Assembly: GCA_964605655.1 (NCBI GenBank)
Contig: CAZSDK010000018.1
Span: 1-64,000, forward strand
Source of the DNA: JAKLIX01 sp964605655
Lineage (GTDB): Bacteria > Bacteroidota > Bacteroidia > Bacteroidales > CAIXZF01
Direction of reading: 5' to 3'
Length of the DNA: 64,000 nucleotides
The translations under genes were made by a program, and so were the position numbers. Below the pieces are notes generated by a model. The model was not told where the DNA came from. It did no database searches and saw only the letters and a program-made list of their open reading frames with translations. The stretch's first letter is position 1. Every line of letters begins with the position of its first letter. Positions 33,109-41,864 of the stretch are shown here, in pieces.

Positions 33109-33840
33109 TTGAAATTAAACCTCTTACGATCTTCTCCCAACGATCTTTCTCAAGATAGGAACCTTGTTTTATTCCTCCGCAACCTTTTCGGGTTCACCCC
33201 GGGAAATATTTATTTGTACAAGCTCGCCTTCAGGCATAAATCTGCTGCCATAGAGGTCAATCCCGATGTCAGGATCAGCAACGAACGCCTCGAATACCTG
33301 GGCGACGCCATCCTCAGCGCCGTGGTGGCTGATTACCTGTTTAAGCTTTTCCCTCTGAAAGACGAGGGATTCCTGACGGAGACCAGGTCAAAGATGGTGA
33401 GCAGGGCCCAGTTGAATAAGTTGTCCCAGCGCCTGGGCTTTGAAAAGTTCATCGAAGCACACCAGGATTCCTCCGGTCACAATAAATCAATGACGGGCGA
33501 CGCCTTCGAAGCGTTTATCGGTGCCCTCTACCTCGATAAAGGATACAACTTCACCAGGCGGATTGTGGTTGAACGTATCATCGGGCATCATTACGACCTG
33601 GAAGAACTGGTAAGTACCGAGACCAATTATAAGAGCAAGATCCTGGAATGGTCACAAAAGGAAAAGGTAGATATTGATTTCGTGGTAGTTGCGGAAAACG
33701 GCAGCGGATTCAAAAAGCAGTACGTGGTGGAAGTGGTCATCAACGGCGAACCCCGGGGCAGGGCCAGCGATTTTTCCATCAAGGGTGCCGAACAGCTGGC
33801 CGCCGAAAAAGCCTTCGAAAATCTCTCACAGAATCCCTGA
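33109..33840 (+). CDS. rnc: Ribonuclease III
   Basis: The protein is 243 residues. The RNase III domain has the signature NERLEYLGDAILSAVVADYL (about residue 57) and the second acidic cluster GDAFEAFIGALYLDKG. A C-terminal dsRNA-binding domain covers about residues 172-240. It cuts double-stranded RNA in rRNA processing. The start appears to be TTG at 33109, directly abutting the fabF stop. No ATG fits without losing N-terminal residues, so translation is probably coupled. Confidence 0.93.
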   Translation: MKLNLLRSSPNDLSQDRNLVLFLRNLFGFTPGNIYLYKLAFRHKSAAIEVNPDVRISNERLEYLGDAILSAVVADYLFKLFPLKDEGFLTETRSKMVSRAQLNKLSQRLGFEKFIEAHQDSSGHNKSMTGDAFEAFIGALYLDKGYNFTRRIVVERIIGHHYDLEELVSTETNYKSKILEWSQKEKVDIDFVVVAENGSGFKKQYVVEVVINGEPRGRASDFSIKGAEQLAAEKAFENLSQNP

Positions 33841-33895
33841 ACATACCATTTATTATTGATACCTTTAGGGTTGATTTACCAATCCTTCCCCTGTC

Positions 33896-34372
33896 ATGGC
33901 CAAAAGGATAATAAAGGACATACCGGATGAAGAGGACCTGGTGATCCTTGGAATTTCAACCACCCTGAAAGATTACGGGCTGGCCTATTACATCAATAAA
34001 GTCTTGTCTCTCAACCTGGTTCGTGGCAATGACCTGAAACGCTGCGCAGAAGAGAATGAGGATTTGCCCGGGTTCCCTTTCTTCCTCCATGAAAAGACTC
34101 CACTGAAACAGAATATTTACCTGATCGGAAATAAAAACAAGGAAAATTGGCTGATACCGGAACTGAAGCTTACGGACTTCCTGCTCGTGATCAAAGGACC
34201 ATCCACACCTTCAGGAATCCAGCAGGTCATTAAGACCCTCCGGCAGATCCCGAACCTGATGGCCGCATTGAGGATCAACATGAAAGAAGTGAAACAGGCC
34301 GAAACCTTTCTGGCTGACTTTGATTTTCACACAGTGCCCATCAGGCAAAAACCGAGGAAAAGTCCCTGGTGA
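33896..34372 (+). CDS. Small conserved protein downstream of rnc (IPExxxVDY-family candidate)
   Basis: The 158-residue cytosolic protein has no signal or membrane segment. It starts MAKRIIKDIPDEEDLVILGI and contains YYINKVLSLNLVRGNDL, the N-terminal feature I associate with a Bacteroidetes family that sits behind rnc. The name-giving motif is not obvious here, so the assignment rests mainly on position and the YYINKxLxLxLxR pattern. Function is unknown. A near-consensus TACCTTTA lies in the 55-base gap behind rnc, so it may have its own promoter. It converges with the alcohol dehydrogenase gene, with adjacent stop codons. Confidence 0.6.
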   Translation: MAKRIIKDIPDEEDLVILGISTTLKDYGLAYYINKVLSLNLVRGNDLKRCAEENEDLPGFPFFLHEKTPLKQNIYLIGNKNKENWLIPELKLTDFLLVIKGPSTPSGIQQVIKTLRQIPNLMAALRINMKEVKQAETFLADFDFHTVPIRQKPRKSPW

Positions 34373-35512
34373 TCAGGCCATCATTTCTATCAACTCCACG
34401 TATTCATACTCCTCGAAAGGAAGATAAGCCCCCTGGACCTTATTTCGGGCCAGGTATTCGAAAATCACCGGATGTCTGTCAGAGACGATGTCCACTTCCG
34501 ATAAACGGACTGGACAAGCCATCTGCCTGAAGTGCTTTTCAACTTCTTCAATGGTATCTTCCACCGAATCAACTCCATATACATTTTTTCCCAAGTGCCG
34601 GATCCGGTCGGCCATGACCCCGGCTTTGAGTTTCAGCCATGCCGGGTAAGTGATGGATAAGGCAGCTCCGTGAGGGATATCATACAATACCGACAGTACA
34701 TGTGAAATGCTGTGAGCACCCCAGTCACCCGATACCCTGCCATACAACGTAAGGCCATTCAAAGCCAGGGTGGAGGCATACATGGCCCTTGCCCTGAGAT
34801 CATAATTTTCCAGGTCATTGATGAGTTTTGGCCCTATCTCGTTGATCTCCTTAAGGATAGAAAAAACAATCTGATCAGACAGCGGTGCTTCTCCTTTGCC
34901 AAAATAGGCTTCAAGGCTGTGTGCGATGATGTCTGCCAGTCCATAAGCTGTGTAATCTCTTGGTACAGAGAACGTAAGGGCAGGATCCAGGAAGGAGTGC
35001 ACGGGGTACATCACCCGGTGCCCGAGTCCTTGTTTGTTCTTGGTCCGGTTGTTCTGCAACACGGCAAACTGGTTCATTTCTGAACCGGTGGCAGCCAGGG
35101 TGAGGACGGCAATTACCGGTAGGGAAGTGGTCGGTTTTACCCGGCCTGAGAAGAAATCCCAGGCGGAATGAAACACCGGTATGGTTACCCCCATTACCTT
35201 TGCAGAATCGATGACGCTGCCCCCTCCTACAGCCAGTATCACTTCTATCCCTTTGGCCCTTCCCAGGGAAGCGGCAGCATCCACGTCATCTACGATAGGA
35301 TTGGGACGTATGCCGCTGTATTCAAACACTTCCGCCTTCACTTTCGTCAGTTGTGCCATGATCTGCTGGTAGAGTCCCGATTTTTTCACCGAACCTTTCC
35401 CATAGACCAACAACACCCTTTTTCCATACTGGGATACCGTATTCCCCAGATCCTGAATCACATCCCTGCCAAAATGCAGCACGGTCGGATTGCTAATGAC
35501 AAAATTCTCCAT
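34373..35512 (-). CDS. Iron-containing alcohol dehydrogenase (butanol-dehydrogenase/YqhD-like)
   Basis: The 379-residue group III alcohol dehydrogenase has the NAD(P) loop ILAVGGGSVIDSAKVMG. The metal-binding region GLADIIAHSLEAYF and GAHSISHVLSVLYDIPHGAAL supplies the histidines. The family reduces aldehydes to alcohols with NAD(P)H. The substrate is not predictable; BDH-like enzymes act on butyraldehyde and other short or reactive aldehydes. It is monocistronic. Confidence 0.88.
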   Translation of the reverse strand: MENFVISNPTVLHFGRDVIQDLGNTVSQYGKRVLLVYGKGSVKKSGLYQQIMAQLTKVKAEVFEYSGIRPNPIVDDVDAAASLGRAKGIEVILAVGGGSVIDSAKVMGVTIPVFHSAWDFFSGRVKPTTSLPVIAVLTLAATGSEMNQFAVLQNNRTKNKQGLGHRVMYPVHSFLDPALTFSVPRDYTAYGLADIIAHSLEAYFGKGEAPLSDQIVFSILKEINEIGPKLINDLENYDLRARAMYASTLALNGLTLYGRVSGDWGAHSISHVLSVLYDIPHGAALSITYPAWLKLKAGVMADRIRHLGKNVYGVDSVEDTIEEVEKHFRQMACPVRLSEVDIVSDRHPVIFEYLARNKVQGAYLPFEEYEYVELIEMMA

Positions 35513-35605
35513 CTTTCAGGCACATTATGTACCTACGAAACTATAAAAAATTCGTGAACTACCGGTTAGTACAGGGCTGTTTTTGGTTTTTTTACCAATG
35601 CCCTT

Positions 35606-36685
35606 TTAATGGTTCTCTTCAGAGATAATGCCGCTTCCCAGGCAGCGTATTCCGGAGGGATCATACACCACGGCATATTGTCCGGGCGCCACACCGTGGA
35701 TTTTTTTCTCCGACACGATCTTTACCTTGTGTTCCTCGCGGAAAAGCCTTCCCCGGGTAAACTCCGGCGTATGACGGATCTTAAAGCTGATCTCCCCCCC
35801 TTCGAAAAGCGTTTCTCCGTAAGGATTGATCGTAATAAACTCCAGATCAGACAGATAGATCACATCCCGGTAGACTTCCAGGGGATCATAACCATTGGAA
35901 ACGTACACAATATTCTCCTCGGTGTTCTTCCTCACCACCAACCAGGGGCCCTGGCTGAGTCCCAGTCCCTTTCGCTGACCTATCGTAAAGAACCAGAAGC
36001 CTTTATGTTTTCCAAGTCGCTTGCCCGTTTCCCATTCAATAATATCTCCTTCCTTTTCTCCAACATACCTCCTTATGAACTCCGAGTAATTGATCTTTCC
36101 AAGGAAACAGATCCCCTGGCTGTCAGGGCGGTTCGCACTCGGAAGCCGGGCAGCTGCCGCAAGGTTCCTGACCTCGTTCTTGACCAGGTGGGCAAGGGGA
36201 AACTGCAGTTTCGACAATTGCTGGCAGTTGATCTGTCCGAGAAAATACGTCTGGTCTTTTTTCTTATCAGCACAAGTCTTTAAAAACAACAGGTCTTCCC
36301 CTCTCTCCACGTCGGCATAATGGCCCGTGGTGATGAGGTCAAAGTCCTTCCCGTAAGCCTTTTCAAAACTCCCGAACTTGATGAGCTTGTTGCACATCAT
36401 ATCGGGGTTGGGTGTCAGCCCGGCCTTGACAGAACGGATGGTATAGCTGATGACCTTTTCCCAGTATTCCTGGTGAAGAGACACGATTTCGAGGCGCAGT
36501 CCGTACTTATGGGCCAGGAAACGGACGATCTCAATGTCCTCCTCCGAAGGACATTCCATGAAGCCCGGTTCGTTTTCCATCCCGATCTGTATATAGAACA
36601 AATCGGGATTCACTCCGCTTTCCTTAAGAAGATGAACAGCAACTGAACTGTCCACCCCGCCGCTGACCAAGGATGCTACTCGCAT
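35606..36685 (-). CDS. mnmA: tRNA-specific 2-thiouridylase
   Basis: The 359-residue enzyme adds the 2-thio group to U34 of tRNA Lys, Glu and Gln. The PP-loop is SGGVDSSVAVHLL (residues 8-20). The two catalytic cysteines lie in DMMCNKLIKFGSF (about residue 98) and GICFLGK (about 192). TTGHYADVERG and FTIGQRKGLGL are also typical. The partner enzyme MnmG is encoded at 57811. Confidence 0.95.
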   Translation of the reverse strand: MRVASLVSGGVDSSVAVHLLKESGVNPDLFYIQIGMENEPGFMECPSEEDIEIVRFLAHKYGLRLEIVSLHQEYWEKVISYTIRSVKAGLTPNPDMMCNKLIKFGSFEKAYGKDFDLITTGHYADVERGEDLLFLKTCADKKKDQTYFLGQINCQQLSKLQFPLAHLVKNEVRNLAAAARLPSANRPDSQGICFLGKINYSEFIRRYVGEKEGDIIEWETGKRLGKHKGFWFFTIGQRKGLGLSQGPWLVVRKNTEENIVYVSNGYDPLEVYRDVIYLSDLEFITINPYGETLFEGGEISFKIRHTPEFTRGRLFREEHKVKIVSEKKIHGVAPGQYAVVYDPSGIRCLGSGIISEENH

Positions 36686-36717
36686 GAAATTTCAATGAAA
36701 ATCTTTTGTATAAAAAA

Positions 36718-38007
36718 CTACTCCTTTTCTTTGAACCGTTTTCCCTGTTTGAAAGTGACGGAATAGATGACTTTTCCTTCCTTGTCGAAGTACTTCCAGA
36801 CCCCGTCTTTCACCTGGTTCTTGTAAAAACCTATGGCCGAAGGCTTTCCGTTGGAATGGTAGCTGATCCATTTGCCCTCGGGATGCCCGTCCACCAGGGT
36901 CTGTTCCTGGATCTTAACTCCGTCGGTGTCAAAGAAAATCCAATAACCTTCTTTTTTATCATCTTTATAAGTCCCTGTCTCCTGTATGATTCCGGTATTA
37001 TACCATTCCGACCATTTCCCGGTCTTCATTCCTTCTTTGTAAAAACCCACCGACTGCTGTTGTCCGTTCATATACCAGAAGGAGTATTTGCCATGCTTTA
37101 TATCCATCTGGTATTCATTGTCATACTTGATTTTCGCATTGGAATACCAACCTACCCAGCGGCCATTCATCTTTCCTTCTTTAAAAGTGCCTTTGTCTCT
37201 GACTTTTCCGTCTTCATACCAGCTGGTCCATTCCCCGTCCTCCTTATCATTCAGAAAGGATCCTTCTCTTTGTTTGACGCCACTTTCGTACCAGCTTACC
37301 CAAACCCCTTCTCTTTTGCCCTTCACATAGCTGCCTTCCCTCCATTTTTCCCCCGTCTTATAATAAAATACCCAGAGTCCGTTTTGTTTGCCCTCTGAGA
37401 AAGGGCCTGTGCTGCCGAGTGTGCCGTTATCCTGGTAAAATTTCCATGTACTGTCCTGAAGGTCATCCTTCAGCCAGCCCTCCATTTCTTTGATCCCTGT
37501 ATTATAAAACCAGGTCGCATATCCATTCAGTTTGTCATTGCTGTAAGTGCCTTCGAACTCAGGCTTTCCGTTATCAAACCATGATTTGATCGGACCTGCC
37601 TTGCAGTCAGCATGGTAGATCACTTCTTCTTTTTTATTTCCGTTGGGATGCCATGCCGTCCAGATACCTTCCTTTTTCCCGCTGACAACCTTGCCTTCCC
37701 TTTCCTTATTGCCGTTTTCAAACCAGGAAACCTGTACTCCGTTATCCTGCTCCATCTCGCTCCAGGTTTTGCCGCTTTCATACCAATAAGTCCATTTTCC
37801 GGTCTTCTGTCCCTGCAGGTAAGAACCTTCCGAATACTTTTGTCCGTTCTTGTACCAGGACATCCATTTTCCTTCTTCCAGGCTGTCTTTACTCAGGCCT
37901 TCCGATTTTTTCTGTCCTTCAGGCCAGTAAATCGTTTTAACTTCCTGTGCAATAGCGGATTGAAAAAACAAAGTTATCAGGATCAGTAATACGAGGTTCT
38001 TGATCAT
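36718..38007 (-). CDS. Exported MORN-variant (YwqK-type) repeat protein
   Basis: The start at 38007 (MIKNLVLLILITLFFQSAIA) gives a signal peptide and an ATGA overlap with the upstream prenyl synthase. The longer frame to 38064 lies inside that gene. The rest of the 429 residues is about seventeen repeats of roughly 23 residues with the pattern GxWxxWYxNGxxxxEGxY, the MORN_2/YwqK type. It is probably an elongated beta-solenoid in the periplasm. Databases often call such proteins YwqK-family antitoxins, but no toxin partner is present, and that name should not be taken as function. Confidence 0.85.
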   Translation of the reverse strand: MIKNLVLLILITLFFQSAIAQEVKTIYWPEGQKKSEGLSKDSLEEGKWMSWYKNGQKYSEGSYLQGQKTGKWTYWYESGKTWSEMEQDNGVQVSWFENGNKEREGKVVSGKKEGIWTAWHPNGNKKEEVIYHADCKAGPIKSWFDNGKPEFEGTYSNDKLNGYATWFYNTGIKEMEGWLKDDLQDSTWKFYQDNGTLGSTGPFSEGKQNGLWVFYYKTGEKWREGSYVKGKREGVWVSWYESGVKQREGSFLNDKEDGEWTSWYEDGKVRDKGTFKEGKMNGRWVGWYSNAKIKYDNEYQMDIKHGKYSFWYMNGQQQSVGFYKEGMKTGKWSEWYNTGIIQETGTYKDDKKEGYWIFFDTDGVKIQEQTLVDGHPEGKWISYHSNGKPSAIGFYKNQVKDGVWKYFDKEGKVIYSVTFKQGKRFKEKE

Positions 38008-38978
38008 TGGCTTCTCTCTGTTGTAAATATGACTAACTTTTCCAATGAATCCCGTGCCGGGCATTGCGGGAATGTTCTTAAAATATCCAGGGCTTTGTCC
38101 CTGTATTCCATCATCTTTTGTCTTGAATAAGCGATCCCTCCGCTCTCGTTCACCCTGTCGATAAGCTGTTTCACTTTCTCAGGATCCTGATTGTGGTGTT
38201 TCACCAGATGGATGATCTTTTTCTTCTCCAGGTAGCTCACATTCTTCAACAGGTATATCAGCGGCAGGGTCATCTTTTTCTCCTTGATGTCGATGCCCCT
38301 GGGTTTTCCTATGGCCATCCCGTCACCGTAATCGAAGAGGTCATCCCTGATCTGGAAGGCAATACCGACATTTTCCCCGAAATCAGCCATCTTCTGAACG
38401 GCAGCATCATCAGCCCCAGCCGATCGCGCCCCGAGGGAAGTACAGGAGGCAATCAGAGAGGCCGTTTTCTTTCGGATGATATCAAAATACACTTCCTCCT
38501 TGATATCGAGAAATCGTGCTTTTTCAATCTGGAGCAACTCTCCCTCGCTCATCTGCCTTGTGGCCCGGGAAACGATCTTAAGGAGATCAAAATCATCATT
38601 ATCCAGAGCCACCAGCAAGCCCTGCGAAAGGAGGTAATCACCGATCAGAACCGAAATTTTATTTTTCCAAAGGGCATTCAGGGAAAAATAGCCCCTTCTT
38701 TCATTGGAGTCGTCAACCACATCATCATGGATGAGGGTCGCCGTATGCAGCAGTTCAATGAGGATAGCCCCGCGGTAGGTGGCATCCTTGACTTCTCCGC
38801 AAACAGAAGCCGACAAGAACACGAATAACGGCCTCATCTGCTTACCCTTACGACGGATGACAAATCTCAGGATAAGATCGAGCAGGGGCACTTTGCTTTG
38901 AAGGGTTTCCTTGAACCTGCCTTCGAAGGCTTTCATGTGCTCCTGTACAGGAAGCTGTATTTGATCCAGTTCAGACAC
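38004..38978 (-). CDS. ispB: All-trans polyprenyl diphosphate synthase (octaprenyl/heptaprenyl type)
   Basis: The 324-residue enzyme extends prenyl diphosphates with IPP to make the quinone side chain. The first Asp-rich motif is LIHDDVVDD and the second FQIRDDLFDYG. GKQMRPLFVF is the IPP-binding region. The residues before the first motif (LIELLHTATLIHDD) are small or medium, consistent with a long-chain product. It lies in the rimP-infB operon. The symbol is given by family, not by proven chain length. Confidence 0.85.
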   Translation of the reverse strand: MSELDQIQLPVQEHMKAFEGRFKETLQSKVPLLDLILRFVIRRKGKQMRPLFVFLSASVCGEVKDATYRGAILIELLHTATLIHDDVVDDSNERRGYFSLNALWKNKISVLIGDYLLSQGLLVALDNDDFDLLKIVSRATRQMSEGELLQIEKARFLDIKEEVYFDIIRKKTASLIASCTSLGARSAGADDAAVQKMADFGENVGIAFQIRDDLFDYGDGMAIGKPRGIDIKEKKMTLPLIYLLKNVSYLEKKKIIHLVKHHNQDPEKVKQLIDRVNESGGIAYSRQKMMEYRDKALDILRTFPQCPARDSLEKLVIFTTERSQ

Positions 38979-38987
38979 CCTCTTCTC

Positions 38988-40805
38988 TCATTTTTTCAAA
39001 TTTTCGATCACTGCCGGGTCGAAAATTCTTCCGACCGGGTACAAATCTTTTTGTGAATCCCAATAAGGGGTTTTCATATAAAACCAGTTCAGGATCCTGG
39101 AAGGATTCTTTGCAAAATCCGGATCCGAATCCTTTTTCTGTTTCAATTGTTCGAGAAGCCCGGGATCTTTCGCTATCATTTCCCTGGCCATCTTTTCCAT
39201 CACATAGCTTTCTGAATATTCCTTCTGCTCAAACAGGGTATTAAAATACCCCCAGTAAGCCAGGGATGATGCTGCCATGGGTTCCAGAAGGTAAGCGATG
39301 ACCTTGCTCGTTCTTTGGTTCATTTCCACCACCACGCTGCCCGACGGATATGTTCTTTCTTCCGCAATGGAATCACACTGGAAGGTTGGCAACTGGTGCC
39401 CTTCATAAGGAGTGTTACGGAAAGTCACATCCCAGAAACGGTAGGAGCTCACCCTCACCTTAGTCTCCCGGGGCAGCGTGAAATACGTGATGCCATGAAG
39501 AGACAGACGGCCGATCACTTCCTTCCATTCAACCGGGATGATATAAGCCAGGGGAGGTCTTACGGATAGTTCCGGATTCACCTTCTCAAAGGAGGGGATT
39601 TTTAATGTCACAGGTTTATCGGAATACTGGAACCAGTTTCCCCCTGTCAGGTCTGAAACGATCATTTGGTATTCATATCCCTGGAAATCAATCAACACAC
39701 TATCGGTCTTCGACAAGGTATATTTTACAGGAAAGTTACCTTGCTTCCCCAGTTGCAGGGCATTTTTATCTGCCTCCTGCACCAGGTCGATGAGGCGGCG
39801 ATAATCCCTGTTGATCACTGCCATCGATTGTTTCAGCATCTCGTAAGTGGCGCTGACCCTGGTATGATAGTCTTTCAGCATGTGGGTCTCAATAAGCAGG
39901 CTGGGCCGGTTCTGAACAGCGCAGTAGCCTTGTGAGAACATGGGAGGGGAAGCCCAGGTCTCGAGGCCGCTCCCGGGATCATGCCAGTTTCTGAAAGACA
40001 CATAGGAAATGATGGGGTAACCGGCCTCCTTCATTTTGGTTTCCACTGTTTGAATGAACGACTGGGTCTGCCATTGGGTGAGGGAGGGGTCCATGGCACC
40101 GGAAGTCTCCATCCCGTATGTGAGAGGATATTGATAATCAGCACCATCCGTCACATGGCAGTCGATGAAGAAATCAGGCATCCACTCCTGGAACAACCGA
40201 AGCCAGGATTGTATCTCCGGGCTTTCTGCCTTGAGATAATCGCGGTTCAGGTTGAGATTCATGGCATTCGTGCGCCATCCCATTTCCTGGGGACCATTCT
40301 GGTTGATGCGGTTATCAGGACCAAAACGTTCATGTCCGTCGACGTTGAGTATGGGGATGAACAGCAAAGTGACGTTATCCAGCAGGTCTTCGTATTTTTT
40401 ATTGATGGTCATGTCGCGGATGAGCATCAGTCCCGCATCTTTTCCGTCGGGCTCCCCGGCGTGTATACAGGCCTGAATGAGTACGACGGCATTTTTGGTG
40501 GCGTGTACTGCCTGGGGGTCAAAATTTCCTTTTTTATCGACGATGACCAGAGGCAGGGCCCTTCCCTGGAGGCTGACCCCGAACTGGGTGTAATGGACCC
40601 AGGGGCTGTTTTGTGCCAGCTGCTTACAGTACCGTATGGTTTTGTCGTATCGCGGGGTTTCTTTAAACCCGGATTTTTCATAATAAGTCTCGAGAGGGTT
40701 CTCCTGGGGTCTGCCAATCAGGGGGATCAACAGGAATGCGGAAGCCAACAGCCCGACAATGCCCTGCAAATGAAGATCATGGATGCAATTTTTCCTCACC
40801 TTCAT
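38988..40805 (-). CDS. M14-family zinc carboxypeptidase, exported
   Basis: The 605-residue protein has an N-terminal signal or anchor (about residues 10-32, LQGIVGLLASAFLLIPLIG). The M14 domain follows, with zinc ligands in IHAGEPDGKDAG (HxxE) and DCHVTDG (His). NVDGHERFG, NRDY and the late catalytic Glu region are also present. A long C-terminal extension of about 300 residues has unknown function. It should cleave peptides in the periplasm or outside the cell. No T9SS tail is present. It lies 6 bases downstream of pfkA in the operon. Confidence 0.85.
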   Translation of the reverse strand: MKVRKNCIHDLHLQGIVGLLASAFLLIPLIGRPQENPLETYYEKSGFKETPRYDKTIRYCKQLAQNSPWVHYTQFGVSLQGRALPLVIVDKKGNFDPQAVHATKNAVVLIQACIHAGEPDGKDAGLMLIRDMTINKKYEDLLDNVTLLFIPILNVDGHERFGPDNRINQNGPQEMGWRTNAMNLNLNRDYLKAESPEIQSWLRLFQEWMPDFFIDCHVTDGADYQYPLTYGMETSGAMDPSLTQWQTQSFIQTVETKMKEAGYPIISYVSFRNWHDPGSGLETWASPPMFSQGYCAVQNRPSLLIETHMLKDYHTRVSATYEMLKQSMAVINRDYRRLIDLVQEADKNALQLGKQGNFPVKYTLSKTDSVLIDFQGYEYQMIVSDLTGGNWFQYSDKPVTLKIPSFEKVNPELSVRPPLAYIIPVEWKEVIGRLSLHGITYFTLPRETKVRVSSYRFWDVTFRNTPYEGHQLPTFQCDSIAEERTYPSGSVVVEMNQRTSKVIAYLLEPMAASSLAYWGYFNTLFEQKEYSESYVMEKMAREMIAKDPGLLEQLKQKKDSDPDFAKNPSRILNWFYMKTPYWDSQKDLYPVGRIFDPAVIENLKK

Positions 40806-40811
40806 GGCCGT

Positions 40812-41861
40812 TTATTTATCTCCGAAAGATATCTCCATTTTCCTGGCCTTTTCGATCATGGCATGGTCAGGAGGCACTGTCTTCAACCTATCTCCGACTT
40901 CTGAAAGGGGTGTACAGGTAATCTCATCTGCCCTGGAGCTCACCATCACACCAAAGTTCTCCCTGGCGATCATCTCCACGGCGGATGCTCCGTACCTGGT
41001 AGCCAGGATTCGGTCGAGCGGAGAGGGACTGCCTCCCCTCTGGATGTATCCCAGAATGGTCTCCCTGGTTTCCAGCCCCGTGTTCTTCTTAATCAGCTCA
41101 CCGATAAAACTGGCGGCCGATTTCTTTTCAGGCCTGGCAATACCTTCAGCCACCACTACAATGGAGTAGGGCTTCTTCTTGTGTGCTCGTCCCAGCAGGT
41201 AATCACAGATAATAGTTTCACTATAAGGGATCTCCGGTATCAGGATCAGGTCACCACCACCGGCAATGCCGCTGAAAAGGGCCAACCATCCTGCGTGATG
41301 CCCCATCACCTCAATGACCATGATCCTCTTGTGGGAGTTGGCCGTAGTGTGAAGCCTGTCGATGCTCTCGGTGGCGATCCATAAGGCGGAATCAAAACCA
41401 AAGGTGATATCGGTTCCCCACACATCGTTATCGATGGTCTTGGGAATGCCGATCACATTCAGTCCTTCCTGGGCAAGGAGGCTGGCGGTCTTCTGTGTGC
41501 CGTTGCCGCCGATGCATACCAGGGCATGGAGTCCAAGCTCCGTATAATGCTTTTTGATCAGCTTGGGCTTGTCGATGCCCTGGCTGTTACCTTCTTTCTT
41601 CTTAAAAGGTTTTTCCCTGGAAGTGCCCAAGATGGAGCCTCCGTGGGTGAGTATCCCGGACAGGTCATCCTCCGTGAGCACCCTGAACTCTTTGTTGATC
41701 AATCCCAGAAAACCTTCAGAAATCCCGTACACTTCCATGCCGTACTCCAGTATGGCCGTTTTTCCAACTCCCCTGATAGCTGCATTGATTCCGGGGCAAT
41801 CACCTCCTGCGGTCAGGATGCCGATACGCATTCCTTGTTTTGAGTTGCCCATAAGCGACAA
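40812..41861 (-). CDS. pfkA: 6-phosphofructokinase (mixed-substrate subgroup, probably ATP-using)
   Basis: The 349-residue enzyme phosphorylates fructose-6-phosphate in glycolysis. It shows ILTAGGDCPGINAAIRG, CIGGNGTQKTA and PKTIDNDVWGTDITFGFDSA. At the two positions that separate donors it has Gly (GGNG, ATP type) and Lys (PKTIDND rather than PGTIDND), the combination of ATP-using members of the PPi-PFK-related clade. The usual GGDG aspartate is Asn here. The start could also be 41852 or 41831 (MRIGILTAGG). It begins 3 bases after the infB stop. Confidence 0.9.
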   Translation of the reverse strand: MSLMGNSKQGMRIGILTAGGDCPGINAAIRGVGKTAILEYGMEVYGISEGFLGLINKEFRVLTEDDLSGILTHGGSILGTSREKPFKKKEGNSQGIDKPKLIKKHYTELGLHALVCIGGNGTQKTASLLAQEGLNVIGIPKTIDNDVWGTDITFGFDSALWIATESIDRLHTTANSHKRIMVIEVMGHHAGWLALFSGIAGGGDLILIPEIPYSETIICDYLLGRAHKKKPYSIVVVAEGIARPEKKSAASFIGELIKKNTGLETRETILGYIQRGGSPSPLDRILATRYGASAVEMIARENFGVMVSSRADEITCTPLSEVGDRLKTVPPDHAMIEKARKMEISFGDK

Positions 41862-41864
41862 GAA

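Noticed and set aside
36718..38007. YwqK protein as half of a toxin-antitoxin pair
   Set aside because: It has a signal peptide, operon neighbours are housekeeping genes, and no small toxin gene is adjacent.
39981..40904. 307-codon plus-strand frame opposite the M14 peptidase
   Set aside because: It shadows a gene with intact catalytic motifs, and no recognisable domain is present.
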